64,000 nucleotides of DNA from contig CAKSQS010000002.1 in the NCBI GenBank assembly GCA_934486705.1, forward strand, positions 65,632-129,631. The letters are read 5' to 3'. Of this stretch, positions 17,116-25,863 are shown one piece after another. The position numbers were made by a program, and so were the translations under genes. How positions within the stretch are numbered: position 1 is the stretch's first letter; each line of letters starts with the position of its first letter. The DNA comes from an uncultured Eubacteriales bacterium (GTDB taxonomy: Bacteria; Bacillota; Clostridia; Oscillospirales; Acutalibacteraceae). The notes below the pieces were generated by a model. That model made no database searches, was not told the DNA's origin, and saw only the letters and a list, made by a program, of their open reading frames with translations.

Positions 17116-17745
17116 ATGAAAAAAGGAACAGTATTGAGCCTTAAAAAAATCAGGCTTTCCGAATTTATAATTAAAAACAATGTGCTTGTGCTTTTGGTTA
17201 TTTTATTTATAGCCGGCATAGCTGCGGGAACATTTGCGGGCAAAAAAATCACCGGTCTTACAGATTACTCGGCGGAATATCTTGAACGGTTTGTTGCGGA
17301 GCGTAGTAACGCTTCTTTTTTATCGGTCACGGTAAATTCGTTTGCGGGTTCGGCGCTTGTGCTGCTTGCGGTGTTTGCCGCGGGAACGTCGGTTTTGGGC
17401 GTAGTCTTAGTACCGATAGCGGCGGCAGTTCGCTGCGTGCTTTACGGCAGCGTTTCGGCACTGCTTTATTCGCAGTATTCGGTAAAGGGCATTGCGTTTA
17501 ACGCCGTGCTTATTATCCCTACGGAAATAATCTTTGCGGTAGCTCTGCTTTTGGCGGCAAGAGAATCGGTTCGGTTTTCGCTCGGTATGGCAAAGCTTAC
17601 ACTGCCGTCGGCATCGCCCGTTAATCTTTCGGCGGATTTTCGCAGCTATTGCAGTAAGTACATACTTATATGTCTGCTTACGCTGCTGTCGGCAATTATT
17701 GACGCGGTTATGTCCTGCTCGTTCGGTGCGAGCCTTGCTTTATAA
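17116..17745 (+). CDS. spoIIM: Stage II sporulation protein M (SpoIIM) family
   Basis: A 209-residue integral membrane protein, close to the 214 residues of B. subtilis SpoIIM. About five hydrophobic segments are visible (roughly residues 22-42, 72-95, 100-120, 128-148 and 180-205). The pattern AGTFAGKK near the first helix and PTEIIFAVALLLAARE fit the SpoIIM/DUF95 family. In sporulating cells SpoIIM works with SpoIID and SpoIIP in engulfment. GGAGG lies 9 nt before the ATG. Its position upstream of the xerD-type gene mirrors the B. subtilis spoIIM-fur-xerD order, which supports the call. Confidence 0.78.
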   Translation: MKKGTVLSLKKIRLSEFIIKNNVLVLLVILFIAGIAAGTFAGKKITGLTDYSAEYLERFVAERSNASFLSVTVNSFAGSALVLLAVFAAGTSVLGVVLVPIAAAVRCVLYGSVSALLYSQYSVKGIAFNAVLIIPTEIIFAVALLLAARESVRFSLGMAKLTLPSASPVNLSADFRSYCSKYILICLLTLLSAIIDAVMSCSFGASLAL

Positions 17746-17776
17746 CAGGATGTTAAATTATTATAGGAGGTGCAAT

Positions 17777-18661
17777 ATGGCTGATATGTGCGACGCTTTC
17801 AGAGAATATCTTGTAAGCGTAAAAAAAGCGTCATCCAATACGGTTGATTCGTATATGCGCGATATACACCAGTATTCGGCGTATTGCGCCACAAAAAATA
17901 CCGACCCCGCGGCGGCTGATTCGGCGTTTGTAAAAAAATACGTTGAGTATTTAACGGCTATGGGAAAATCCGACGCTACTGTTACCCGCACCGTGGCGTC
18001 CGTTAGGTGCTATTACCGATTTTTAATTTCAAAAAATTTAACGGAGGAAAATCCCGTTAACGGAATAAAGCTTAAAAAAACCGAGAAAAAGCTGCCCGGA
18101 ATACTGGATGAAAACGAGATAATTCTTCTGCTTTCACAGCCTGACGGAGACGATTACAAGAGCATAAGGGACAAGGCTATGCTTGAACTGCTTTACGCCA
18201 CGGGCATTCGCGTATCCGAGCTTATAGAGTTATCGGTTACGGATGTTAACCTGCAAATAGGAATTTTACATATGCACACAGGCGGCAGGGAGCGCATAGT
18301 GCCCATGTACCCTGCGGCGGTAAAGGCGGTTGCGGATTACCTTGTAAACGTTCGCCCCGTAATAGTCACCGATAAGACCGAGGACAGGCTGTTCACCAAT
18401 ATGAGCGGCGGCTCAATGTCACGCCAGGGGTTTTGGAAAATTATAAAGCATTATTCGGAAAAGGCGGGTATTAAAAAGGATATAACCCCGCACACCCTGC
18501 GGCATTCGTTTGCGGCGCATCTGCTTGAAAACGGCGCGCAGCTTAAGGATATTAAGGAAATGCTGGGGCATGCCGATATATCGTCCACCCAGGTGTACGC
18601 GCAGTTTGTAAAAAGCAAGTACACTGCGGCTTACGCAAAATTTCATCCGTTGGCAAGATAA
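17777..18661 (+). CDS. xerD: Tyrosine recombinase XerD-like
   Basis: A 294-residue site-specific recombinase. The N-terminal SAM-like domain (1-90) contains SSNTVDSYMRDIHQY. The catalytic domain has ATGIRVSEL (Arg I), HTLRHSFAAHLL (His-x-x-Arg) and LGHADISSTQVYAQF (His and the Tyr nucleophile). The beta-hairpin lysine, usually in a GKGxKER context, is not seen: the sequence here is HTGGRERIVP, with Thr in its place and one residue missing. The start at 17777 is chosen for the strong AGGAGG 7 nt upstream; the open frame to 17699 overlaps spoIIM. XerC/D resolve chromosome dimers, but a single Xer protein or a different recombination role is possible. Confidence 0.85.
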   Translation: MADMCDAFREYLVSVKKASSNTVDSYMRDIHQYSAYCATKNTDPAAADSAFVKKYVEYLTAMGKSDATVTRTVASVRCYYRFLISKNLTEENPVNGIKLKKTEKKLPGILDENEIILLLSQPDGDDYKSIRDKAMLELLYATGIRVSELIELSVTDVNLQIGILHMHTGGRERIVPMYPAAVKAVADYLVNVRPVIVTDKTEDRLFTNMSGGSMSRQGFWKIIKHYSEKAGIKKDITPHTLRHSFAAHLLENGAQLKDIKEMLGHADISSTQVYAQFVKSKYTAAYAKFHPLAR

Positions 18662-18699
18662 GCCCAAAGCCCATTTAAGTATTGCGCTTTGGGCATTTT
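18662..18699 (+). terminator. Terminator after xerD
   Basis: GCCCAAAGC (18662-18670) pairs with GCTTTGGGC (18686-18694), followed by ATTTTTG. The stop of xerD abuts the hairpin. Confidence 0.8.
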
Positions 18700-18742
18700 T
18701 GTTGTATAATAATTAAATTATTGTTGGGGGTGGCGTTGCCGT

Positions 18743-20269
18743 ATGTTTTCTGAGCTTAAAAGCGTAGGACTTTTCGGAATCGATTCATATATGATTGAGG
18801 TAGAGGCGGATATATCCTCGGGGCTTCCCGCGTTTGATATTGTAGGTCTGCCCGATGCCGCCGTAAAGGAATCGCGCGACAGGGTGCGCGCCGCTCTCAA
18901 AAACTGCGGCTATAAGTTCCCCATAGGCAGAATAACCATAAACCTCGCTCCCGCTGATTTGAAGAAAGAGGGCTCAATATACGATCTGCCCGTGTTAATA
19001 GCAATACTTAAGGCGTCGGGTCAGCTTGACGCGGATATAAGCGACAGCGTTTTTATAGGCGAAGTATCGTTAGACGGCAGGCTGCGCTCTGTCGGCGGCG
19101 CATTGGCAATAGCCATAACCGCCTTTAAAAACGGAATTAAGAATATATTCGTTCCCGAAGAAAACGCCGCCGAGGCGGCAATAATAGATGGAATATCGGT
19201 TTATGCAATAAATAATATAAAGCAGCTTATTCTGCACCTTTGCGGGGATGAAAAGCTGTCGCCCGTGCCGTTGACCGAGGTTAAGGCGTCGGACGCCGCA
19301 AATGCTCTTGATTTCAGCGATGTAAAGGGTCAGCTTGCCGCTAAGAAGGCACTTGAGGTTGCCGCCGCGGGCGGACATAACGTTTTGCTCATAGGCCCGC
19401 CCGGCACGGGTAAAAGTATGCTTGCAAAGCGCCTGCCCACAATTCTGCCCGAAATGACCTTTGAAGAATCGGTTGAGACCACGAAGATTTATTCCGTGGC
19501 GGGCTTGCTTGATAAAAGCGCCCCGTTTATTTGCAACCGCCCGTTCCGCTCGCCGCACCATACCGTGTCGCCTGCGGGTATTACAGGCGGCGGCTCTATA
19601 CCGAAACCGGGGGAAATTTCTTTGGCACATAACGGCGTTCTGTTTTTGGACGAGCTGCCGGAATTTCGCCGTGATGTTATAGAATCGCTGCGTCAACCGC
19701 TTGAAGACGGTAAGGTTACCATTTCGCGCGTTGCGGGCACGCTTACATATCCAAGCTCAATTATGCTTGTGGCGGCAATGAACCCCTGCCCCTGCGGTTA
19801 TTACGGTCACCCCACGAGGGAATGCATTTGTTCGCCCAAGGCGGTGCGTAATTATTTAAGCAAAATTTCAGGACCCATGCTTGACAGAATAGATATTCAT
19901 ATTGAAGTGCCGCCCGTAAATTACGCGGATCTTAATTCCGCAGGCAGGGAAGAGACCTCGGCTGAAATACGGGCGCGCGTTAACCGTGCAAGAAAAATGC
20001 AGCACGAGCGCTACAAGGGAACGGAGGTTACCTGCAACGCAAGGCTTACCCCCGCGCTGCTTAAAAAATACTGCGCTATGGATGAAAAAGCCTCGGGCTA
20101 TTTGCAGCTGGCGTTTGATAAGCTCGGAATGTCCGCAAGGTCATACGACCGTATTTTGAAGATTGCAAGGACGGTTGCCGACCTTGAAGGCAGTGAAATA
20201 ATTAAAAGAGAACATATTTTTTCAGCAATTTCGTTCAGAACACTTGACAAAAAGTATTGGATGGAGTAA
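18743..20269 (+). CDS. YifB/ComM family Mg-chelatase-like AAA+ ATPase
   Basis: A 508-residue protein. The N-terminal ChlI/Lon-protease-like domain (1-170) has GLPDAAVKESRDRVRAAL. The AAA+ domain begins at FSDVKGQLAAKKALEVAA, with Walker A GPPGTGKS at 218-225 and Walker B LFLDELPEF. A zinc-binding insert has Cys in PCPCGYYGHPTRECICSP. The C-terminal helices include GMSARSYDRILKIARTVADL, typical of the family. ComM homologues are branch-migration helicases in natural transformation; in Firmicutes the role is less clear. The 508-residue length is standard. An independent -10-like TATAAT at about 18705 follows the xerD terminator. Confidence 0.92.
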   Translation: MFSELKSVGLFGIDSYMIEVEADISSGLPAFDIVGLPDAAVKESRDRVRAALKNCGYKFPIGRITINLAPADLKKEGSIYDLPVLIAILKASGQLDADISDSVFIGEVSLDGRLRSVGGALAIAITAFKNGIKNIFVPEENAAEAAIIDGISVYAINNIKQLILHLCGDEKLSPVPLTEVKASDAANALDFSDVKGQLAAKKALEVAAAGGHNVLLIGPPGTGKSMLAKRLPTILPEMTFEESVETTKIYSVAGLLDKSAPFICNRPFRSPHHTVSPAGITGGGSIPKPGEISLAHNGVLFLDELPEFRRDVIESLRQPLEDGKVTISRVAGTLTYPSSIMLVAAMNPCPCGYYGHPTRECICSPKAVRNYLSKISGPMLDRIDIHIEVPPVNYADLNSAGREETSAEIRARVNRARKMQHERYKGTEVTCNARLTPALLKKYCAMDEKASGYLQLAFDKLGMSARSYDRILKIARTVADLEGSEIIKREHIFSAISFRTLDKKYWME

Positions 20270-20326
20270 AATAGATATCGTCGGTTCGGCGTGATTGATT
20301 TTTCAGAGTTTACCACGCCGCTGTTC

Positions 20327-20402
20327 GGGGGCGTAGCTCAGCTGGGAGAGCGTACGGTTCGCATCCGTAAGGTCGAGAGTTCGATCCTCTTCGTCTCCAC
20401 CA
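20327..20402 (+). tRNA. tRNA-Ala (anticodon CGC)
   Basis: Folded by hand. The acceptor is GGGGGCG/CGTCTCC, the D stem GCTC/GAGC, the anticodon stem TACGG/CCGTA around TTCGCAT, and the T stem GAGAG/CTCTT with loop TTCGATC. Loop positions 3-5 are CGC, reading GCG (Ala). The G3-U70 wobble pair, the alanine identity element, is present, and CCA is encoded. A CGGCGTG/CACGCCG hairpin precedes it at 20287-20320. Confidence 0.93.
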
Positions 20403-20432
20403 AAAATCCTCATTCGTAAGAATGGGGATTTT
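20403..20432 (+). terminator. Terminator after tRNA-Ala
   Basis: AAAATCCTCATTC and GAATGGGGATTTT pair around GTAA with one G-T wobble, followed by a T-run. It begins directly after the CCA end. Confidence 0.8.
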
Positions 20433-20569
20433 TATTTTTTTATAATATTATATGTTTACAAACAGCGCCCTATTTTCTTTCTTCATAGCGGTATCAAAAC
20501 AAAATAATCGGCACGAAAGGAGGAAATATTACACCGTTTTGATAAACATTAAATTATGGAGGAAGAATT

Positions 20570-21172
20570 ATGATTAAAATAGATGTTTTTTAGGACGGAC
20601 ATATAATACCTTATAATAATACCGTTGCCGACAGCGTGTTGTTTGAAAAAATACGCTTTAATTTTCCGAAAAACTGGAACGGGTATACCAAAACCGCTGT
20701 GTCCAGAAACGGTGAAACGGCGGTAAGCGTAGTCCTTGATAAAAGCAGCGAATTATGCACAGGTGAAAACGAGTGCTATATACCCTTTGCGTTCGAACAC
20801 GGCGAAAACGGCGACCTGCTTATACAAAAAGCCCCCGCCTGCACAATTGAGACCCAGGCAAAGGCAGTTTGTGAGCTGTTCTGCGGAAAGACCGAGGATA
20901 TAAAGGTTATAGGCATACGCCACGGCGAGAAAATGTATGAAACCCTGCTTACCAATGAGGAATGCGCAAAAGCGGTGGATATGGGCGATTTCTACCGCGT
21001 TCCCGCAGATAATCGTGGGCTTAATTATGATAAATATTTTAATAAGGGCGACGAAAAGCGCAATACCTTGACCGAGTTTAATTCGCACAATACAACTATG
21101 TTAAGCGTTGAAGAAACTAAGGCAAAAATTGCGTCAATTAGTTACATACAGGAAGAACTTAAAAAGCTATGA
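20570..21172 (+). pseudogene. Chimeric remnant: phage tail-type N-terminus joined to UDP-sugar dehydratase C-terminus
   Basis: A strong ribosome binding site (GGAGGAAG) precedes the ATG at 20570, but codon 8 is TAG (20591-20593). The frame stays open after that to 21172. The first 75 codons, including DGHIIPYNN and FPKNWNGYTKTAV, look like the N-terminal part of a phage tail or baseplate-type protein (resemblance only). From about 20790 the sequence changes to FEHGENGDLLIQKAPACTIE, then IGIRHGEKMYETLLTNEE and ADNRGLNYDKYF. This matches the C-terminal third of UDP-GlcNAc 4,6-dehydratases of the CapE/PseB/FlaA1 type. No Rossmann nucleotide-binding part is present, so it cannot be an active dehydratase. 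It is a fusion scar from gene decay or transfer next to a tRNA. Confidence 0.65.
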
Positions 21173-21405
21173 AGAAAATTCAGGATGATATAATTAAACT
21201 TATCAAAAGCTCATTGACAGGTAAACCCGAGGCTATTTCCGAAGATATTGATATCGGCGAGGTTTTAAACATTGCCGTAAAGCACGGAATTTATGCTATT
21301 ATATACTATGGGGCACTGAATTGCGGTATTGACGGCGAGTGTTCCGAAATGCAAGCTCTTTTTGCATACACCTGCAAATGCATTGCAAGAAATGCAAATG
21401 CTGTT
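21169..21405 (+). pseudogene. Truncated nucleotidyltransferase-like gene
   Basis: It starts in an ATGA overlap with the preceding remnant. About 80 residues (MKKIQDDIIKLIKSSLTG, AVKHGIYAIIYYGAL, FAYTCKCIARN) resemble the N-terminus of the nucleotidyltransferase-like family found in polysaccharide gene clusters. The family's catalytic region is missing. After about 21405 the frame runs on to 21630 antisense to the AraC gene with no sensible homology, so the end is an arbitrary truncation. It probably came with the dehydratase fragment from a capsule-type cluster. Confidence 0.5.
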
Positions 21406-21455
21406 AACGGCATTTTCATTTGGTTTTCGGCGGCTGTATTCCGACCTTGTATATT

Positions 21456-22319
21456 TCAGGGTCGGTTTAAATGCTGCTTTCTGTATTCGCGCGGCGTGGT
21501 GTTTGTTATTTCCTTAAAAATTTTATTGAAAAACTTTATGTTTGCATACCCCACCTCAAAGGCTATATCGGTAATGCTTTTCTCGCTTTCGGTAAGCAGG
21601 CGGCAGCTTTCGGCAATTCTTATTTTTTGAACATATTCCGTAAAGGTCAATTTTGTTTCCGCCTTAAATTTTCCGCTTGCATAGGGCAGAGAATAGTGCA
21701 GCTCACGGCAAATATCGCCGAGCTTCAGGTGTTCGGCATATTTTTCTTCGATTATTTGAATAATCGACTGCGTAAACGGGCTTATACTTGAAACATTTTC
21801 GGCGTGACGTATGGTGAATATCATAACCTCGGAAAGCAGGCATTTTAATATTTCCAGCGCTCCAACCTTATTCTCCGTGTACTCAATAAGCATATTTTCA
21901 AATATGGTTTTAACTCTGCCGTCGTAATCGTGATAGATTTGGTCGGAAATATTTTCGGTAAGCTTCATACGGTCAATTTTCAGCAGAAACATATTGGTAA
22001 GCGCGTTGAAATCCGAAACGTTTTTAAAGCTTTTGTCAATAAGCTCGGGAACAAACAGACAGTTTATAAGCGTGAAATTTTCGCCGTCATAATAGCTGTG
22101 TACGCTGTTATAATCTATAACAAGATAATCTCCGGCAGAAAGATCGCAGTCCACATCGTTTATTCGGTGCTTTGCGTGACCGCTCAGCACATAAATAAAT
22201 TCAAAAAATTCATGTGAATGCGGCTCAACCATATCGGAGTTTTCAAGCTTTATAACGTCAATTTTCCCCGATAAAAGCTGATCGGCATATTTATTGAGCT
22301 CAAAAAAATAGAAAAACAT
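21456..22319 (-). CDS. AraC family transcription regulator of the glycan locus
   Basis: A 287-residue regulator. The N-terminal cupin sensor (about 1-150) has EPHSHEFFEFIYVLSG and LSAGDYLVIDYNSVHS. The C-terminal double HTH (about 185-285) includes LGDICRELHYSLPYASGKFK and the AraC signature ITDIAFEVGYANIKFFNKIF ahead of TTPREYRK. The ATG at 22319 is preferred over the open frame to 22454 because AAGGTG lies 9 nt upstream and the promoter sits at 22359-22388. It is divergent from the GH2 gene and the long glycan operon, and a motif in the shared intergenic region recurs at 47159, so it is the likely local activator. The sensed sugar is unknown. Confidence 0.9.
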   Translation of the reverse strand: MFFYFFELNKYADQLLSGKIDVIKLENSDMVEPHSHEFFEFIYVLSGHAKHRINDVDCDLSAGDYLVIDYNSVHSYYDGENFTLINCLFVPELIDKSFKNVSDFNALTNMFLLKIDRMKLTENISDQIYHDYDGRVKTIFENMLIEYTENKVGALEILKCLLSEVMIFTIRHAENVSSISPFTQSIIQIIEEKYAEHLKLGDICRELHYSLPYASGKFKAETKLTFTEYVQKIRIAESCRLLTESEKSITDIAFEVGYANIKFFNKIFKEITNTTPREYRKQHLNRP

Positions 22320-22338
22320 AAAATCACACCTTATATTT

Positions 22339-22383
22339 TGAAAATAGGGTATAGTTTTATTATAACAAGCGAAGTATACTAAA
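22339..22383 (+). promoter_or_regulatory. Candidate AraC-binding site A
   Basis: The block TGAAAATAGGGTATAGTTTT (then ATT), 13 variable bases, then TATACTAAA is repeated with identical spacing at 47159-47202. Inside it TATAG and TATAC start exactly 25 bp apart in both copies. It ends 129 bp before the GH2 start and overlaps the promoter of the AraC gene. Confidence 0.6.
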
Positions 22384-22388
22384 GTCAA
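22359..22388 (-). promoter_or_regulatory. Promoter of the AraC regulator gene
   Basis: On the minus strand: -35 TTGACT (22383-22388), an 18-bp spacer and -10 TATAAT (22359-22364). It lies within candidate site A, so autoregulation is likely. Confidence 0.6.
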
Positions 22389-22438
22389 GGTTGAAAACGC
22401 TGAAATTTGACTATTTTTATAATTACAAATTTTGGATA

Positions 22439-22467
22439 TTGAATTTTTCAACAAAAAAATATATTAT
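22439..22467 (+). promoter_or_regulatory. Candidate promoter of the GH2-led operon
   Basis: TTGAAT (22439-22444), 17 bp, TATTAT (22462-22467), located 45 bp before the GH2 start and 56 bp after candidate AraC site A. The boxes are imperfect, as expected for an activated promoter. Confidence 0.4.
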
Positions 22468-22511
22468 AAAAAAGAAAAATATGCATTTTGCTGAGGGGCG
22501 ATGATTTTAAA

Positions 22512-24230
22512 ATGTCAATTTTACGTTCTGAGTATCCAAGACCGCAGTTTGTGAGAGAAGAATGGATCAACTTAAACGGGGTGTGGGAGTTTGAAAACGA
22601 TACTGCCGCAACAGGTCAGGAAAGGTGTCTGAATTTAAAGGAGCATCTAAGCGGCACTATTACCGTTCCGTTTTGCAAGGAAAGTAAGCTTTCGGGCATA
22701 AACGACCGTGAGTTTACCCTGGGCGTGTGGTATAAAAGAAGCTTTGTAATACCCGCAAAATGGCGCGAAACGGGAAGAAGAACCCTGCTTAACATAGATG
22801 CCTGCGATTATCTGACGGCGGTATATGTAAACGGCACTTATATAGGCGAGCATATGGGCGGAATGTCCTCATTTTCTATGGATATAACCGATTTCCTTAC
22901 CGACGGGGAAAACACGGTAACGGTTTTTGCAAGGGATGATACCAGAAAGCCGACGCAGCCCAGCGGAAAGCAATCTACAATATATTATTCGGGCGGCGCG
23001 CACTATACCCGCGTTACCGGCATATGGCAGACGGTGTGGCTTGAAAATGTGCCGTGTGCGTACATTGTAAGAAGTAAATGCACATCGGATGTGGATAATT
23101 CGTCACTTGCGGTTGAGCTTACCTGCAAAAACGCTCATGGTAAAAGGGTGAGCGCAGCGGCATATTATAACGGCAAAAAGGTCGGCGAGGCAACAGCGAA
23201 GGTGCATAATAACACGGCGATTATGACGGTTGCTCTCAGCGAGCTTCATCTGTGGGATATAGGAAGTCCGGAGCTTTATGACATAGAGTTTACTCTCGGT
23301 GAGGATAATGTTAAAAGCTACTTCGGAATGAGAACGGTGGATTTTGACGGCGGAATGTTCCGCCTTAACGGCAGAAAGGTTTTTCAAAGACTGATACTCG
23401 ACCAGGGCTACTATCCGGACGGTCTTTATACCGCGCCCTCTGACGAGGAGCTGCAGAACGATATAAAGCGTTCTATGGCAATGGGCTTTAACGGAGCGCG
23501 CCTTCACCAAAAGGTTTTTGAGCCGCGTTTCCTTTATCATTGCGACCGTATGGGCTATATTGTGTGGGGCGAATTTGACGATTGGGGACTTAACACGTCG
23601 CTTGAGGGCGCGTGGCGGGGAATCCTGCCCGAATGGCTTGAAATACTTCAAAGGGATTACAACCACCCGTCAATTGTGGGTTGGTGTCCGCTTAATGAAA
23701 TTGTGCCGACGGCGGATTATTACCTTTTAAAGCAGCTGATTGATATGACCCATGCCTTTGACGCTACCAGACCTATTATAGACGTTTCGGGTATGACGCA
23801 TAAGCCGGGTCTTGCCGATATACTTGACGAACACGACTACGAGCAGAACCCCGAGATTTACAGAGAACGCTACAAGCCGCTCACAGAGGGCAAGGCTATT
23901 AAAATGTTCAATTTCTTTGCGGACGCGCCCGATTTTATAGGAAAGCCGAGCTTTATGAGCGAATACGGCGGAATTTCCTGGAAAATGGGTGATAAAGAGG
24001 GCTGGGGCTACGGAAACGCCCCTGCAACCGAGGAGGAGTTTATAGCCAGATTTAAGGGGCTTACCGAGGTATTGCTTGAAAACCCCGCCTTCTGCGCTTT
24101 CTGTTATACCCAGCTTACCGATGTTGAACAGGAAATAAACGGCCTTTATACATATGACAGAATCGCGAAATTTGCCCCGGAGATTATTGCCCCGATAGTG
24201 AGTCAGCCGGCGGCATATGAAAAAGAGTAA
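22512..24230 (+). CDS. Glycoside hydrolase family 2 protein (beta-galactosidase/glucuronidase-like)
   Basis: A 572-residue GH2 enzyme: jelly-roll sugar-binding domain (about 1-170), immunoglobulin-like domain (about 170-270), TIM barrel (about 275-572). The acid/base is in NHPSIVGWCPLNE (E396) and the nucleophile in KPSFMSEYGG (E484). No signal peptide, so cytoplasmic. Sugar specificity (galactoside, glucuronide or mannoside) cannot be told from the sequence alone. The ATG at 22512 is chosen over an upstream TTG because GAGGGG precedes it and MSILRSEYPRPQF is a typical family start. It is the first gene of a long co-directional operon and faces the AraC gene. Confidence 0.9.
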   Translation: MSILRSEYPRPQFVREEWINLNGVWEFENDTAATGQERCLNLKEHLSGTITVPFCKESKLSGINDREFTLGVWYKRSFVIPAKWRETGRRTLLNIDACDYLTAVYVNGTYIGEHMGGMSSFSMDITDFLTDGENTVTVFARDDTRKPTQPSGKQSTIYYSGGAHYTRVTGIWQTVWLENVPCAYIVRSKCTSDVDNSSLAVELTCKNAHGKRVSAAAYYNGKKVGEATAKVHNNTAIMTVALSELHLWDIGSPELYDIEFTLGEDNVKSYFGMRTVDFDGGMFRLNGRKVFQRLILDQGYYPDGLYTAPSDEELQNDIKRSMAMGFNGARLHQKVFEPRFLYHCDRMGYIVWGEFDDWGLNTSLEGAWRGILPEWLEILQRDYNHPSIVGWCPLNEIVPTADYYLLKQLIDMTHAFDATRPIIDVSGMTHKPGLADILDEHDYEQNPEIYRERYKPLTEGKAIKMFNFFADAPDFIGKPSFMSEYGGISWKMGDKEGWGYGNAPATEEEFIARFKGLTEVLLENPAFCAFCYTQLTDVEQEINGLYTYDRIAKFAPEIIAPIVSQPAAYEKE

Positions 24231-24272
24231 TTTTAAAACAAATATACAAATATTTTGAAAGGATGGAATATT

Positions 24273-25853
24273 ATGCAGGCTGATTATAGGTTTTTAAAGG
24301 GCGCGCTTTGCGTGGCGTTGGCGGGTATGATGCTTTTATCCGCCGGCTGCAAAAAGCAAAGCAACGATTCATCCTCCTACTATTTGGATTATGAGGAATA
24401 TGAGGATTATGAATCGGGCGGCGAGACAGGCAGCTCCGGAGATAACAGCGGCACTGCCGGCGATAAAAGCGGCGCTTCCGGCGCAAGCTCGGGAGATAAG
24501 ACTGTAAAAGAGCAGGAAACCAACGGCGATTCAAAGGTTGAGGCGGTTAATGTAAAGGGCTATAAATATACCATTTATTCGCCTTGGCTGCCTACCGATA
24601 AATCCGGAATAACCACCGAATTTGAAAAGGTGCTCTTTGAAAGAATTGATGAAGTTCAGAAAAAGCTCGGCTGTACAATAACCATTGTAAGACCTGATTC
24701 CTGCACAAAGGATTCGCTCCAGCCGCTTATTATGGCAGGCAAAAAGGTGGGCGATGTTATTGAGCCGCTGTCCTGCAATGTTTTGTCGCTTGCGTCATCA
24801 AATTACATTGTTCCGTGGAACGGCACCGGAATTGACGTTAAAAGCCCGAACTATATTTCGCGTTGGACCGAGCTTAACACATATAACGGTAAAACCTACG
24901 GTATACAATTCCAGAAGCCTATTGATATAAGAACCTGCATAGTGTTCAACAAAACCCTGCTCAAAAAGTACGGAGTAAATGCAGACGGTATATACGATCT
25001 GGTTAAGAAAAATCAGTGGACGTTTGAAAAATTCCGCGAATATGTTATTGCCGCCACAAAATATAACGGCAATGAGGCGGTAAGCTACGGACTGGGCGGG
25101 ACACCGATAAAGCTTGCAATGGGATTTGTTGCGGCAAACGGCGGCGCTACGGCATCGCTTGTTAACAAAAAGGTTGTTTCCACACTGGATACCGATAACG
25201 TTAAGTACGCGCTTACATATCTTAACGGACTTATACACAATGACAGAGCCTACAACATTGCCGAGAAAATAAGCGACGGCACTCACTATTTGAATTACGA
25301 TACCGACGGCTACTACCAGAAGCTTTTCAAAAACGGAAAGGTTGCTTTCTGGATAGACGAGGGCTGGGTGCTTGAACAGCAGGTAAAGGGAAAGGTCAAC
25401 TTCGATTACGGCATTGTGCCGCTGCCTATAGGACCAAACGCCGGAGGAAAGTATATCTCCTGCGCCAATAACTCGCGTGTTTTGTGTATAACCTCAACCA
25501 ATTTCAAAAGCAAGGATTTTAAAAAGAGTATGACGGTGTTCAACGAGCTTTCAAAGCCGCCCAAGGGCTACACCGGCGACGATTGGTGGCAGTACGACGT
25601 TAAGATGAACTGCTTCCAGACGCAGAGCGCCGATAAGGATATGGAAATGTATATGCTTATACACAAGGCGTCCACGCCCGATATAGGCTACGGTACTATG
25701 GCGCTCAGAACCGACTTTATATCAAAGGTTATATATGACGGCTTAATGAACGGAAAAACTACAACGGGCGCTGCAATAGACTCAATAAAAACAACGCATA
25801 ACAAAACCCTGGATTCTATGTACAACTCCTCAAATAATCCGGTATTCAAGTAA
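24273..25853 (+). CDS. ABC transporter sugar-binding lipoprotein
   Basis: A 526-residue extracellular solute-binding protein. The signal peptide ends in the lipobox LLSAGC (lipid-modified C26). A Tyr/Glu then Gly/Ser/Asp-rich linker of about 55 residues separates the anchor from the ligand-binding domain, which shows family-1 patterns such as YGIQFQKPIDIRTCIVFNK, FRKYV-like helices and ALTYLNGL. AAAGGA lies 9 nt before the ATG at 24273, so the open frame from 24255 is not used. It would feed one of the two permease pairs downstream. The long acidic linker suggests reach through the cell wall. The ligand is likely an oligosaccharide. Confidence 0.88.
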   Translation: MQADYRFLKGALCVALAGMMLLSAGCKKQSNDSSSYYLDYEEYEDYESGGETGSSGDNSGTAGDKSGASGASSGDKTVKEQETNGDSKVEAVNVKGYKYTIYSPWLPTDKSGITTEFEKVLFERIDEVQKKLGCTITIVRPDSCTKDSLQPLIMAGKKVGDVIEPLSCNVLSLASSNYIVPWNGTGIDVKSPNYISRWTELNTYNGKTYGIQFQKPIDIRTCIVFNKTLLKKYGVNADGIYDLVKKNQWTFEKFREYVIAATKYNGNEAVSYGLGGTPIKLAMGFVAANGGATASLVNKKVVSTLDTDNVKYALTYLNGLIHNDRAYNIAEKISDGTHYLNYDTDGYYQKLFKNGKVAFWIDEGWVLEQQVKGKVNFDYGIVPLPIGPNAGGKYISCANNSRVLCITSTNFKSKDFKKSMTVFNELSKPPKGYTGDDWWQYDVKMNCFQTQSADKDMEMYMLIHKASTPDIGYGTMALRTDFISKVIYDGLMNGKTTTGAAIDSIKTTHNKTLDSMYNSSNNPVFK

Positions 25854-25863
25854 TTTTCCAACG

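Noticed and set aside
17777..18661. XerD-like gene as a phage or element integrase
   Set aside because: Its length and position downstream of spoIIM and upstream of a yifB-type gene fit a core Xer recombinase; no phage genes are adjacent.
19070..19696. 208-codon minus-strand ORF inside the yifB/comM-type gene
   Set aside because: Antisense to conserved AAA+ motifs, with no sensible protein features.
20327..21455. Search for attachment-site duplication of the tRNA-Ala 3' end
   Set aside because: No second copy of the tRNA end sequence was seen downstream, so integration at this tRNA cannot be shown.
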